Assembly: GCA_013397115.1 (NCBI GenBank)
Contig: VWZW01006279.1
Span: 1,854,357-1,918,356 of the forward strand
DNA from: Edolisoma coerulescens
Taxonomy: Eukaryota > Chordata > Aves > Passeriformes > Campephagidae
Length of the DNA stretch: 64,000 bases
Direction: 5' to 3'
Below the pieces are notes generated by a model. The model searched no databases. It was not told where the DNA came from and saw only the letters and a list, made by a program, of their open reading frames with translations. Position 1 is the stretch's first letter. Each line of letters starts with the position of its first letter. A program made the position numbers and the translations under genes. Below, piece by piece: positions 26,101-39,752 of the stretch.

Positions 26101-27574
26101 TAATAAATCTGTGTCAATATGCATTACTGAAGCCTTATATTTACACTGATGAACACACAGAGAACTATCCTTAGACCCTAAAAAACACACTTCAGCATGA
26201 AGCAGATGTTTTGGCCATGTTACAATAAATTCATAAAAAGAATCTTCTTAATGCAAACGCTGCCATTAGCACAGCACACTAGTTTGGAACAAGCTGTCTT
26301 TGGAGGTATACCAGGGGAAGGAAGGGAGATACCACTGCACTCAGTGCTTCTCCATTCCAGGGTTATAAAATGCTTTTAACTTGCCTGTCAGATGACAGTT
26401 GGGCAAAGCCATCATGTAAGAAAGTTTCATTAATCCTTAAGAAACAAATGACAAGAAATTTACTGGAAACATAGTTCACTCTGGGATTTTTGTGGGATTT
26501 ATCAATATGCAATATTATTACTTCACTTTTACATCACCTGCACACCATTCATTTTCAGTTCTGACTTGCTCTTTCCAAGTCTTGGAAGTGCTGTTTCTCT
26601 ATCTTCCCATCCAAGAAACCATCCTTCTTCAGATCCCTACCAGAACACATATACAACACATCTCTATATGTCTAAGTTCCACTGAAAGTAGATGTATGCT
26701 TAAGTGCGATCCTACTGTCCTTAAGAGGATACTTTATATTCTAGGATATGATTTGGCTAAATACAACAGGCAAAACAGAAGTGTGATGCTTGAGAAAGCA
26801 TTTTGGTGAGCTTCCAGGGACTCACCTGCCAGCTGCCAAGCTGGCTTACAGCTCTAGGCTCAATCTTTTCACCCATCCATCACCAAAGGGTCTGAATGAC
26901 TGACAACAAAAACAGATGATTCATTGTTGGTATGCTTTTTGTTCTCTCTTTGTCCTATGGAACACATGGCATTTTAAGATTAAGGCTGGTATTTCAGGCT
27001 AAGAAAAACTTACAATATAAAGAGGGCAGTTTTTATATTACTGGATAGATACTTGTTCCTAATTTTTAGAAGACGGAGAGGGACAGAAATGAAATTTTTC
27101 ATTGTTAGTTGATCTTTAAATGAGCAGGTACCCATGCCTGTCATCTTGAGTGTAAATACTGTCAGAAGACGCTCTTCCTTTTGGTCTTTTTAGACAGAAC
27201 TGAATAGTAAGATCATACTTCATTTCCATTTACTTAACAAGTGTTATTCAAGGTGTTGACCTTGAATTTAATAGCACAAACATCAAGGACTTATCTCAGA
27301 GGCCTATTAGAAGGAAAAGACAAGGTCCTTTAGGTCTGCCATGGTGATGGCAGAGAAGAAAGGAGAAATAACACTAGAATCTTGAAAAGCATAGAGAGCA
27401 CTTCCACCTAAGAACTTTGCTCAAGTGACACAAATAAAATGAGGAATTAACACACACATGACAAAAGCTCTTCTCTTTAACATTTAAGTACTTGCTAGCT
27501 GCATTGTTAGTATATCAGATTACTGCAGAAAAAGCTATGACTATTCAGGTAAGCTGCATACCTGATTATGAATA

Positions 27575-27655
27575 CAGAATCATAGATTGGAACAGTTTTG
27601 GTTGGAATGTACCTTTAAAGGTCATCTAGTCCAACCCCCCTGTAATGAGCAGAGA
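27575..27655 (-). mobile_element. CR1 LINE 3' end fragment
   Basis: The plus strand begins with ACAGAATCATAGATTGGA and continues through GGTCATCTAGTCCAACCCCC, the reverse complement of a CR1 3' terminus. Only about 80 bases survive. Confidence 0.85.
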
Positions 27656-30600
27656 CAGAGAAGTCACAGAGACAAATGATCTGAGTGTGAGATCTTTGCA
27701 ATATGAATTTAGCAATGTGGGATAGGTGAGGAGGGAAACAGAGCTTTACCTTTTAGGCTATGGTGAGAGTCAAACTAAGATATTTTGCACAGTCACAATG
27801 TTCACAATCTATATAGGATTTTGAACAACTGGACAGCTTCTCACAGGAACAGTGAGATAGCCACAAAAAAAAAAAAATCAGGAGCTGAATAAATCTCCTC
27901 CAAAGGAAGGCTTTAAAGAGCTCAATCTGTTTGGTTTGCCAGAGAATGAGAGGCAACTTGATTACAGGAATAAGCATCAGGTACAAAAGTGCTCTTTGAT
28001 TCAGTGGACACAGTAAAATGTCTGTAATATACTGAAAGCAAATCCAAGTACTATAACATTACAAACATCAGCATTCCTCTGAATATATGTATTACAATAC
28101 AGTTTTAGTCATACAATAACTCATCATTTTCTTCCACAGGAAGCTTCACTGAGTTTGCAGTATAGTCAGCAGTTATTTAGTGAATTCTTTGTTTTATTCT
28201 CATTGTTTAATTTGTGGCCCTGCAATTCACTCATTGTACCATTTGAACCTAGCAGCAAACACAGGACTGTTTATTTTTTTGACTTTCATTTAGCTGTCAC
28301 TTTAACAGCATAGAAGTGTAATTCAGTGAACTGAAAAAGATACAGGAAGATAAAAGCCCTCATTACACACACATTATACAACACTCCACCTGGTGATTTA
28401 AACACTACTCAAAATTTCTGCTTAAGGTGTTTATAAAATTCTAGCTAAATAAACCAAATGTTTTCAATAGTGGTAGAAGCACTGGTAAGCCTTTTCAAGC
28501 TTTTTTGAAAGTTACTTATAGGAATTGTTCAGAGTGGAAAGCCAGTATCAGCTTGAGTTTTGAGCATGCTTGTTTTCAACAGAGAATACTTCTGTGGAAA
28601 TACTCCAGGTCCCCTATCATGTATTGGGAGGCAAATGGCATCTGCAGGTTCTTGGTAAACACCTGCAGTGTAGCTCCTCAGTGGTCAAGCCATACTTTCA
28701 CATAAAGCTATTCCACAGCAGAAGCTTCAAGGTCAGATGCTTTTTCAAGCAGACTCTGATCAGGTCACTGCTTGTGAGTCACCAAGAGGGGAATATTTTC
28801 TTTCTGTTCACAGGAGAACATCTCCTGCCTGAGTGCAGACTGGCTATCCATCTGAAATGGGAGTTTTCTTTCTTTGCCATGCACTGCCTGCCAAGATGAG
28901 TTCCCCTGCCTGGAACAACACCTGCCCTGAACCTATTATGGAAAGGTTTGGGTTTCCTGACCAACACCTTCTGCCATGGATATTGCCAATGAAGCCTTGA
29001 AGGCTTACAAAAGGGAGTCTAAAAGAAGCCTTCAGCCCTGAGCTGGGCCATCCACTGGGAAGAACTGATGCACACAGTCTAATATCAGATTTTCCTGACG
29101 GGGTATCCACCATCCTGTCCCAGTTCGAGTCCCATCTCAACCTGACTCCTCACACCAGTCCCAGGTAACTCTCCCACCATGCCCCTTGACTCCAGGACTA
29201 TGTCTGCATCATGGGCCTGCACATCAGCCCCCACCTTCTTCCTCACAACAGCCCCATAAACGTTCAGGTTTCTTTACAGTTATTCTCAAATCCAGATTTT
29301 CACACCCCTTTCTTTCTACGAGGCCGCCTTTCCACAGATAACTTGGGCAATCCCTAGTTGAAGTAGGAAAGCTGAGAGATAAGACAGTCTGTCCCTATTC
29401 CTTTCTCCAGTTTCTGAACTACCACCAGAGGTATTAATCTTTATAGATGCTACTTTCAAAATGCAATATATATCTACAAAACACTCGTGAACCTGAGTCT
29501 TTCAGAGACCTACAGCTTTGTAACACTTTGGCTAAATTTCTTGGAAATGGCAAGAGATATCAGACAGAACGTAAATGGATTTGAAGTCTCTGCTCAATGC
29601 TTTAGAGATGCTGGAACATCTCAGGTTTTCATGCTATCTGGGCTAAACTTAAATTGCTGCTGCTGCGTTATTCAACTTCTACTGAATGTTTGTGTCCACT
29701 CATTGATGGTGAAAAAGATAACATGGGAAAAGGAAAGGTATGTTGAATTACAGCATGTGTTATGCCTAAAATGCTGTGCTGCATCATCTCTGCAGGAAAA
29801 ATAATCTGAATGAAACACGCAGGATTTGGTTTTAAAAATTGTAGAGCTGTAGTAGGTTGACAGCTGCACATCTTGTACTTCTTTATTTGTCTTTGCAAAT
29901 GAATTTCAAACTTAAGGTACATTTTGAAGAGTCCTGAGCTCTTTGCAGCATATCACAGCACTTTCACACTTGCAGATGTTTTGTTTTTACTAGAAAGTCA
30001 CAATTATCTTATGTTGCAGTGTGATACATAACACACATCTGGCCATACTGTATTACTGTCAGAACAGTAGTTTATATTGAACAGGCAGTGCTTCAGCACA
30101 CAATGTGTGCAAAGGCCACAGGAGAATTTCCTGAGCTTTGCTCTCCAAGGATCCCTAGTACTCCTTAGCAACCTTGCTGGAAGGACTGAAATCACAACCT
30201 CCAGGCAGCAGGTGATAAGTGTCCCTGTATACTTGAAAGAGTTGCTGGCTACAGCAAGCACATGTACATCTCCAGAAAAAACATTTAACAGCAAGTCATC
30301 AAACTAGGATACAGATAAAAATGTTAAGACTGAACACAGCAAGAGGAATAGTGGCAAGTAGACTCATGCAGTGGCCTTATATCAAAGCACAGAGTGCACA
30401 GCTTTAGATGATGCTTTCAAGAAAATTTGACAACAGGCTTCCTATAAACCTAGTCTGGACTGAGGAGCACCAGAGAGGTGTGAAATGACAATCTGAGAGA
30501 CTGTGATCTAATTGCTAGAACTGTTGACCACTAGAAGCCGTTATACATAGCAGGCTATATTATGGGGTGTATTATCTATACCGAACTATTGCATTCTTTC

Positions 30601-32289
30601 CTGGTACTGCCTCAACTACTACATTTTTTCCTCTGATAAACTTTGTCTAGTGGAGTTTGCAATTGTTCCACAAGGAAAAATTTCGGGACTGAAATGTCCC
30701 AAGGCAACGTAACCATAAATATTTTGCTTATCCCTTTCACTCAAGGTAAGATATTGAGTTCTGATGTTTCTCATTCTCTGCCATGCAGTTAAGGGGGTAG
30801 AAGTGTCCAGGCCCTTATTACGCACAGCTGATCTTTTATTTCCTGCTAGTGCATTCAATTTCAGATAGCCCACGTGTGGTCTTGAAATGCTATTTTCCAT
30901 CATGTTAACTAATGTGAGGTCTACATTTTTATACATTTTATGAACTCAAGAGCTTGCTTTCCAGTGTTGCATGAAAAACAGAGGTCATTCAGAAGGTTAT
31001 AACTCTTTCAACAAAACAACTGTTGTGACACTTTTGAAAGAAGAGAAGGACAAGCACTTATAAACATCGGGCAAACCACTGCAATCAACATATCTAAGAA
31101 ATTCCACTCTCCTTTTTTTTTTTTTGTGACTGCTGTTTTTAAAAAAAACTAGATCTGAATTCCACTCCATATATTGTTATGATATTACTAATTTAAATGT
31201 TATATTGAGGAAAGTTTAAACTTGATCAACACTCATTTAAAACTTCGTTTTATTTATACATCTCTTGCAAGAGAAGTGTGTCTCTATTTTCTTTTCTACT
31301 TGTATTCGTGATTGGCGAAGAGCTGTATCTTCTCTTTCCACTGTTTTCACATCATTTGCTTAATGGTACTGGTAGCTCCATTTCTCACTTAACATTTCAT
31401 TTATACACTTCTCAAACTTCTTCTGAGTCTGAGTCAAACTCCTTTGAGTTCTGATACCCTCATATTACCTTATGTATAGTGTTTTAAATCTCAAATGATC
31501 TGATATTTAGATTACCCATTACTTAAAATGTCAGTTCTTGTCCACCTACTCAATAACTGTGTCCTCAGTCACAGTGTCCTCTTCTCACATACTATTTCCC
31601 TTTTTCCCCTTGTTCACAGCCAGGAAGATTACCATCTTGAACGTGCTGCTGGCTGCATACATGTCACAGCACAATTTTGCTTTGGCCCAGGATCTCGTTT
31701 ATTTCCTAAATCACTCAGCAATGAAGCACAATGACTGCTCCCTAGGACCTCATCATACGGGGTCAGCCTTCTGTTATCATCAGGAAGTTCCTTTGAATTT
31801 TAAACTTCTGCAGAAATCCATGTCTATTCACACAGCCACCACCATTCGGATGTTATTGATTACAGTCACCACAAAGCATTGCTCAGGCTAATGACCTGCT
31901 AATGACCTTCCCATCCACTCTCTGACATTAGTATCTCAGGACGTGAAGACGGCTCATTCTTGCCTAACCTTGGCTGCCCGAGATAAGCAAACGTTTATCA
32001 CCTCTACCATCTTAGAGGCTTCTGACTCTGAAAGCTACAGACTCATTTTACCTAAAACCTTTCGGTACACTTACTCCTAAAAACAAGCAGTAATTGTCTT
32101 GTTTACTCTACAACACCAATCCTTCAGATTTTTTTTTTTTTTAAACTAAGTAGCGCATTTTAAGGCTATTACCCTATTCATCAGTACTTCATAAAGCTCA
32201 AGAAACGAAACTTTGTAACCCCCAAATTTCCAGAGGGTCATATTTTTTATAAAAACAACAACAACGAAATTACTGTTATCAAGGGGTAA

Positions 32290-32830
32290 CCTTAAGGGAC
32301 GAGGAGCAGCGCTGTCCCCGGCGGAGAGGGGCGAGCCAAGCCCACCNNNNNNNNNNNNNNNNNNNNNNNNNNNNNNNNNNNNNNNNNNNNNNNNNNNNNN
32401 NNNNNNNNNNNNNNNNNNNNNNNNNNNNNNNNNNNNNNNNNNNNNNNNNNNNNNNNNNNNNNNNNNNNNNNNNNGCGGCCGCGTCCCCCCGCAGCCCCGG
32501 CGCGGCAGCGGGCGGCCGGCTTTGTTACTACTCGGAAGAGCCGCGGCTCAGCGCCGTCGCTATAGAAACTGGCTGCGCCTCGAAGAGACACCGGCGAGTA
32601 GCGGGAGGGAGGCGGGAGCCGGGCGGAGGTGTGGGGTGAGGAGCGAGCCGTTCATTCAGGAATATCCTGGCCTTTTCCTCCTCCTCCGCCTGCAGCCAGC
32701 CCCCGGCACCGCCCAGCCTGGCCGGAGGTTGGGAGGGCGCCTCGCCGCCCTCACCTCGACTGCCTCTTCGGGCCAGGATGTGGTCCCCGGGCTCGGAGCA
32801 TCCCCGTCCCAGCCCTGCAGCCTCTTCAGG
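32290..32830. promoter_or_regulatory. RNF182: CpG island, likely RNF182 promoter
   Basis: CpG-dense, GC-rich sequence appears abruptly in AT-rich surroundings on both sides of an assembly gap. It includes a NotI-type GCGGCCGC at about 32475 and many GGGCGG-like Sp1 motifs. A strong donor on the minus strand, GTCGAG|GTGAGG, has its GT at 32754-32753 and would suit the first non-coding exon of RNF182, which lies 26 kb away on that strand. A plus-strand donor-like site (GTGGG|GTGAGG, about 32631-32641) is also present, so bidirectional transcription is possible. Assigning the island to RNF182 is inference from position and orientation. Confidence 0.6.
32347..32474. other. Assembly gap (128 N)
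   Basis: A run of 128 undetermined bases sits in the middle of the CpG island. Open frames crossing it are meaningless. GC-rich bird promoters are often lost from assemblies in this way. Confidence 1.
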
Positions 32831-35407
32831 GAGATTTGTCCCCAAAACACACACAGAGGTACACTCACTCTCGGAGAACGGATCCCAGGGCAGCAGCGAC
32901 GCAGGGAGCACCCATGACATGAAATAACCATGGGAGCTGACCTGCACTCTCGCTCCTGCCCTCCTGCCTTTGCAGCCCCTTTGGTCCCAGAACATCACCA
33001 CAAAAACCCCACACAAAAGTCCCACAAAGCCAGGACCAAACTTTTTTAGCAACTGTTTTTCATTCCGTGAAAGTGGTTTAGCTCCACATCCTCAGGTGAT
33101 GAACTGCTTTTGTGTGGGAACTTGCTGCTGGGACCCCTCTGGACGGCAGCTCATGGTCCAAGCATGCCGCAGGGTTTTTGACTTCTGCAGAATATTTAGT
33201 ATGATGCAGCAGGCCCTAAGGGTTGAGGAGGTGTAGGGCTCATCCTGTGTGCTGTAAACAGGAAGGGAAGCATGGGTGATTGGAAGGAAGAGGAGGGAAA
33301 GGCTGAGAATGGGTTAGGGTAAAGCAGCCAGATGTGTGGGAGATATCCTTGTGTCCTGACACATTTGAGATTTAGGGTTATCTTGAGTCTGTGGCGTGGT
33401 ATGTTCTCCTACAGCAACAGCCTATGGTGTGTCAGGGACACCCATCTTCATATCCTTCTCCCTGCTTGACATGACTGACAAAAGCTGAGGCAATTCCTCT
33501 GTTCTTCTTCGTTTCCTCCTCCTGCACTGAAGGCTCAGTGCTATCGGCTTGTTGGATCTATCCTCTTCTAATTTGTCTGCCTGAAACATTCTTATTCTCT
33601 CAATAGTAGTAAAGTTGATAAAACATCCTTTGAAGTGCAAGATGGATCTCCCCTTTTCTCTTTTCCTGGTTTATATTGATTAAATTGGACTTTCCAAGTT
33701 TGCCACACAGAAGAAACCTAGCATGCAAGGAGCAACTTGGAGGCTGCATTATCCGTCTCAGCTACTGCCAAGCTACAGGGGATGACTATTAAGTATCTGC
33801 ACTGCAAGTCACTGTGAGCTGATGAATCTGTGCCAAGAGCTGCTGGCACACTGCAGAAAATACTCTTTGGGAAGAGTTTGCCAAAGACAAGAAAGACCCC
33901 CATGTCTTTTCAGGAGCTCTTCACAAAGCAGCCCAGCTTACAGCAGAGCTGCTGGCAGACCATCACACAGCCAAATGACAATGGTGGCACAAATGAGGGA
34001 GACAGAAGGTTGGGTATGAAAGACAAGGGGTTACCACGTATTTCTCTACCTAATTTGCATGCTAAATACCAATTTGAGAGTTAAAAAAAGAAAAAAAAGT
34101 AATATAAATCTAGTCAGAGCATAGCAGAGCTTACTTTTTTGTTTGTTGGTTTTACCTTCTAGCGAATTTGCTTGCTCTGAGGAGGAAAGAGTAACATTAG
34201 AGAAGTGAAAGATCTGCAGCATCCTGGATCTTACAGCATAGGAGAGATTCTGCCTATTTTTCCCAATATAAAAGAATGCTCACATCCTTTTAATCAAATG
34301 GCCTATCAATATTCATAACAAATAAAATGTAAAAATACCCCAAAACCCAAAAACCCCCCCAAGAGCAGGAAAGCAATTCATATTCTAAAATCTTTTGGAA
34401 GAGTAAGAATGCTTTTTAACTTAAGATTCATTTAGAAAAGAAAGCTGAGCAACGAAAATGTTGCTCAAAGAAATGGTCATTGTTTTGACAGCAAGAAAGC
34501 AATGCTGTTGCTATAATGCCTATTCCTTTTTCTTACGAAATAAATTCACAGCACTTTCTCGCAGGGGGAAACATAGGAAGGGACAGAGAAATGATAGGAA
34601 AGGCATACTTACTATCTGGTCTTCACTGATACAAAGCACCTGAGTACTGATATAATTTCGTGTGCTCCTGGGGCTTTTAATCTTCAATGCAGTTTTACAC
34701 ACGGGCTTCTAAACATTTCCTTCTGCAGGCTGAAGGTGAAGAATAGCATTTCCAGAAGGGGCAGTTGAGACAATTGGGTGATATGTTAAAGGACTTGCAG
34801 GAGAACTCAATTGGACATATCTTAGCATTGTGCAGATGTCTATGCCTTCTAGACTACTTTCCCTATCAAGGTTACAATGATATTTTACTCACAGAGATGA
34901 GCCATTTTTGTAGATGCATATCACCTATATCTTTAGGACAGAACTTTAGGCAGTTCACTGCTCTAGTGCTTGTAATGTGTTTTCCTGTGTGGTTTGTGTT
35001 CTTTTTTTTTTTAACTCTGCTTGAAATTTTAACTGGCTTAATGTCATTTGGAGCCTAACTTTTGCAATAGCATTTACAGAGTAGGGCACTTACTGCAAAC
35101 ATGCCAAGTTGTTGCTTGGACTGTTGGCAGTCACAATAATTCTATACTTATAGAGAGGGGAATGAAACATACGAATATTAAACCCATGCATTGCAGTAAT
35201 AAATCAGTATTAAATCAGCAATTGCATTTTGTAGCATTTTAACACTAAGCTATCCTGCCTTTGCATTTTGACATTTTGTCCCCGTATGTCCCAGCTTGGC
35301 TTGAGGACAATATGTTTAAAATCTACATCTGGAATGCCTTCTGGCAACAACTTTTAAGGAGCAGCTGCTTCTTTGGGGTAGGGTGACAAACCTCCCCAAA
35401 AAGAACA

Positions 35408-35620
35408 CTAAAAAAAATGTTTGCTGATATGACCATGGCCATCTTCTGACTCAGCAGTGACGTGTGCGTCTTTCTCAGTGCCGCGGATTTTTTCCAGTAA
35501 CTCGCTGTACTGAAGGAATTCATCGTGGGACATTGAGCAAGTGTTAGCATTCATGTGGAGCGCAACAGCTTTTGATGGTGTCCCCTCTCTTTTGCCATTT
35601 GTCCTCACTCTGAACACCAT
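35408..35620 (-). other. Unrecognised 70-codon coding-like frame
   Basis: I do not recognise this frame. It runs from an ATG directly preceded by an in-frame TGA to a TAG. Its composition is coding-like: many charged and polar residues (for example SHDEFLQYSELLEKIRG), a plausible amphipathic helix, and codons such as CTG, CAG, TAC, AGC, ATC, CGC and GGC. It sits on a local cluster of seven CpGs (about 35461-35561) in otherwise CpG-poor DNA. A good minus-strand acceptor (TTTGCTCTGCTTCCAG, AG at 35662-35661) lies 40 bases upstream of the ATG. No matching strong donor is seen before the stop. It could be a small gene, an exon of an unknown transcript, a decayed retrocopy or chance. Confidence 0.2.
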
Positions 35621-37394
35621 TCATCCCACCAAACACTTATTCTATTGGCCTATTTGTTCCCTGGAAGCAGAGCAAAGTATCCTTAGCCAGCATCAAAACC
35701 TTGAATAAAGAATTCTTCAGCTGAAGGAGTGAAACCCATTCTTATCACATCATATGAAAACAAAAGATAGGTGTAAGCTGTGATAAAACTGAAGTAACGA
35801 TATTTAATACTAATATTAATTATCATTACTACTATTATTATTAGGATTGTGCTGCAGCCTCCAGGCTGTACCAACACCAGGCACTGTTTTCCCACAGAAC
35901 AAAAATGTGGGTAATTTCTGCCCTGAGGAGTTTACCTTAGATTTAAATGTTTTTCCTGAGGGCCTGAAATGCCATTAGTTACACATTTGGGTAGTGGTGA
36001 GTGCAGTGGGACCTAATTTAATTGCAGCCTTTTAGAGATGTGTAATATAAATTTCAAATAATGTAATAATTGTAATAATAATTCTGACAGGAGACAGTGC
36101 AAAACCATTTTTCTGTGTCTATAGGCTAGCAGTCCTTTTGGAAATTAGAGACTTTGGAACATGGAAAATGAGCTGAAGTGATAATTGAAGGAAGCAATAA
36201 AACATGAATATGCTAAAATAGGGGATGAACTCGTAGGCTCTGTCTTTTGTAAAAGGAAAATATGCTTTCTCCAGAGCATTTTTTTTCTTTACCTTGGGAA
36301 GAAATGCATATTTTAAACCATTGCTTGAGATTTCTGGATGTCCTGAGGAGACAAAGCTACAGCAGTACAAAAGGACTGGAGTGCCAAAAGGACACAGGCC
36401 TTTCCCAGCTCTGCTGGCTGCTTCTCACAGGCAGCTCCAGATGGGCAGAGCCACTGCGGCAGTGGCAGTGGCTCGAAGTGGCTTTCAGGGATGAGGGACA
36501 CAAAAAGTTTTTTGAGGGTAGGAGGGCTTAAGTGGGAACACTGTATTTACCAGGTCCATGGTGTCTGGGCACGCTCAGATTCACAACCTTCCTGTTTCTA
36601 TATCTTTCTTTTTACCACATTGGGAAGATTCTGGGGTAAGGAAATCAAGTATGTAGACATATGTCCAGACTTGCAGATGACCATTTAACGAAATAATTGT
36701 CAGAGGTTTATAAAGGCTTCTACCCAAATTTGTGGCAGGAGAGAAAGTACTGTTGAGCATTAAAAACTGTCAGAAAGCAAATATGGCTATGTTGTGGTTG
36801 ACTTTCAACATGGCCAGGCTCATGCCCACCCTTCACCATGTACTGCCATGCTGAGATACCACAGCCACTGAAAACAAAGCAGTGAAGGAGCCTGCTGAGA
36901 AACAGACAACTCATGGGTTGAGCCATTACAGACATGCCTATGTTTGTATTCACTGTGTGAGGCAGTGTAGATACATCCCAAATCTAAACTCCTGGTGGCC
37001 TCCTGTGACAACATGGCATCTCGAGGAAACACCTGAATCAAACGGCATGTTAAGAATATTATTGATCCGGGAAGTGGTAGAATGATGTGGCAACATACAG
37101 ATTGCACACCATTATCTAAATTTTGCTTATGTTGAAGAGCCTCAGAGACAGTGAAGGGAAGCATAACCTAAGGAGCTGAATAAACACCACAGCAGACAAA
37201 GGGATTAATGCTGGGTTTGCATAACACTGGATGGCATATTTTGCGTTACTCAGACAACTTACTGGGTGGGACCTTAATTGAGTACAACTGCTTAGAAAAA
37301 AAAAATCCTGACTCAGTGGACATCAGTGTTAAACAAAATGCTAGTGGGAAATTAAAAATCAGTCTGGAAATATTGTAATTCCCAAAGGTTGGTT

Positions 37395-37700
37395 ATTTGA
37401 TATGTCATGAGTACTTTGTTCAGTTCTGGGAACTCAGCTGCAGAATAGATACAGAAGACAGAGAGATCATCTGGAGACAGGCAATGCAAATGATTAGAGG
37501 CTGAGAGAGAAAATTTTGAGGCATGAAGAAAGGACATGATAGAGCTTTATAGAAAATAATGAATGGCACAAAGAAGATAAATCCTGCATTTCTAGTCACC
37601 TTTTTTTCATAATTTAAGAACAAGAGTTCATCCAGTGGAATTAAAAAGATATAAATTTGCAAGTGATGAAAGGAAATACTAGCTATTAAAGTGAAAGCAT
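37395..37700 (+). mobile_element. Ancient LINE (CR1/L3-like) 3' fragment
   Basis: The stretch follows the order of the C-terminal part of an old amniote CR1/L3-like LINE: TTTGTTCAGTTCTGGGAACT, a degraded GAGAGAAAATTTTGAGGC block, ATAGAAAATAATGAATGGCA, an ACAAGAGTTCATCC block, then GATGAAAGGAAATACT. It is badly mutated with several frame breaks. Identification is by remembered consensus order only. Confidence 0.6.
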
Positions 37701-38765
37701 TCACTGTTACATGAGATTAAATTTGGAGAAAGGACTAGATTGTATAAAACATGTGTAAAGAGATAAAAATTTTAATATTTCAATGCATAAGCCTGTCATA
37801 AAGCCAGAGGGACAGGGAAAGACTCATTAACAGAAACTCTAGGCAAATTATTGAATTTCTTGAAGCTTCTTCTGAAGCATTTACTGCTGATGGTTAGGGG
37901 GAGAAGATATGCCAACAGATGATACTGGTTCTCATTTGGGATGCAGATTAATTTTTTTATCCAGGAAGGACTAATGTCCCACCGCCACAGTTAGCCATTT
38001 GTGCCCGAGTGAACATCCTCTCCAGCCGCACGTTTGGGTGTTTCTTTTTCCACAGTTTACCAAGGGCAACATTGGTGGGAAACTGCAAAATGTTCTTTTA
38101 AAACTCATTTGCAAGTCTGGCCTTTAGGGACTTAGGTATCTAAAGACACATCCATGTGACAATCTGTATTTGTATGATCCATGATGTAAGTAATCCTGCA
38201 AAGCACCCTCTCATTCCAGTTTGAAAACCTCTTGATTACTGGTGCTGGTAACTCGCTGTGTGGTTCATACTCAACCCAGCTCAGGGGTAGATTGAATATG
38301 TGACCCATTACTGTTTCTTCAAATAGATGCAAACTTAATAGGTGAAAACCAACAGAAGCTACGTTCTTCAGAGGCAGAACGTTTCCATTTTTTTAATATG
38401 TTACAATCTCCACTCAACAAAATTTTCACTTCCAGCCTTGCATTCATTAGTAACACAAAACTCCCAGTTGGAGACATTAAGAGAGGTTTTTTCCCCCCCA
38501 TAATAATATAGATTCACCCATTTTAGATATATGTTTTTCATATTCAGTACAACAACATGCTAAATGTGCCTGGCAAAAAGAGTAGGGACTTCATATATCT
38601 TGGGAAAGATGACAATGTGACAAGAACACTCATATCCCAAGATATTCAGCCAACTGAAAACTACTTACACCTCACAGAGACTTACTTATATATAAACCTG
38701 AATTATACTTAAATTTGATAGTGAACTATGATGCAGTACAGAGTTCTACTACACCTGTGACATTC

Positions 38766-39187
38766 TGTCCTAGTTTTGGCCAGGGCAGGGTTAATTTGTT
38801 TCAGTAGCCTGGAGGGGGGCATGGCCACACCCTAATATTATTTGATACCACCTCACATCATTGCCAGGGACTGGGGAAAGGGACTCTCTTTTGCTTCCAA
38901 GGAGAAGGGCTTCCTTTTCCGGTTCGGTGAGAAACATGGTCAGGAAGAGGTGGTCAGCATTTGTTGCAGTTTTCCTTGTAAATAGTTTCTTTGTCTTATA
39001 CCTTTTGTTAATATTGTTGCTCCTACTGTTTGTTTTCTTATCTCATTGCTGTTTCCAGTAAATTGTTCTTACCTCAACCCATGATCTTTGCCTTTTGTGC
39101 TTTCAGTCAGAGGCAGGGGAAGGGGGAGGGAGCAGCAGCACGGTTTTAGTGGGAATACTAAATTGGAGAATACATTCCTGAACCACA
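38766..39187 (+). mobile_element. Solo ERVL-type LTR
   Basis: It begins TGTCCTAGTTTTGGCCAGGG and ends CCTGAACCACA, the TG...CA form of an LTR. The body matches the common avian ERVL LTR: GGCAGGGTTAATTTGTT near the start, GTAAATTGTTCTTACC then TCAACCCATGATCTTTG in the 3' half, and a G-rich AGGGGAAGGGGGAGGGAG stretch near 39110-39135. No internal viral coding sequence flanks it, so it is a solo LTR left by recombination. The flanking five bases do not match as a target duplication, so the ends may be slightly off or mutated. Confidence 0.8.
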
Positions 39188-39752
39188 AAACCTTCTCACT
39201 CATTTATAAGCTATGTCATTCAAATAAATCCTCAGACTCAAGCTCTCTGTTTAGTACATGGGAATCACAGTTTTTTCAATGCTTATTTGTGTGTTAGACC
39301 AGTCTGAATTGTTCAAGTAAATTCACCAAACTATACTACACTTCAATAGATTCAAAATGTGCCCATCTTTTCTTGCCTTACCTAAAAAAAACCAATTACT
39401 GGTTCACAGATGGAGTCTGTGCAGCAATTTGGTACCAGCAATGGCTGTTCCCCTTCACATTTCCCATCCACATCACAAAATGTGATGGCACAGCTAAAGC
39501 AACTGCAGAAAACTGTATCAATTACATTTCAATAGTCTTTTGCCATCAACACTATCTCTATAATGTTTTGTTCTTTTTTGTTGTTGTTTTTTAGAGTCAC
39601 GATGACTTTTCATAAAAATGTTGATGAACCATTATATCCCCCATCCCTGCCTCAAACAACAGTAAGGAAGAAAACAGCAATCTAATAGTAGCTCAGCTTT
39701 CCCTGTAATTCTGTGTCTATCAGTGGCACAACATTGATAGCATTCACAGTAC

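Larger units (their letters stand above)
6246..32289 (-). other. RNF182: Probable RNF182 5' intron(s), no coding sequence seen
   Basis: About 26 kb separates the coding-exon acceptor from the CpG island taken as the likely promoter. No open frame in this stretch has recognisable domain content. It contains CR1 remnants, a purine tract and a hairpin, each listed separately. Further non-coding RNF182 exons could be present but cannot be picked out by eye. The intron assignment depends on the CpG island being the RNF182 promoter, which is inferred. Confidence 0.45.

Noticed and set aside
32292..33052. Several overlapping open frames of 88-174 codons on both strands around the CpG island
   Set aside because: GC-rich sequence has few stop codons. 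The frames lack domains, overlap each other on opposite strands, and one is interrupted by the N gap.
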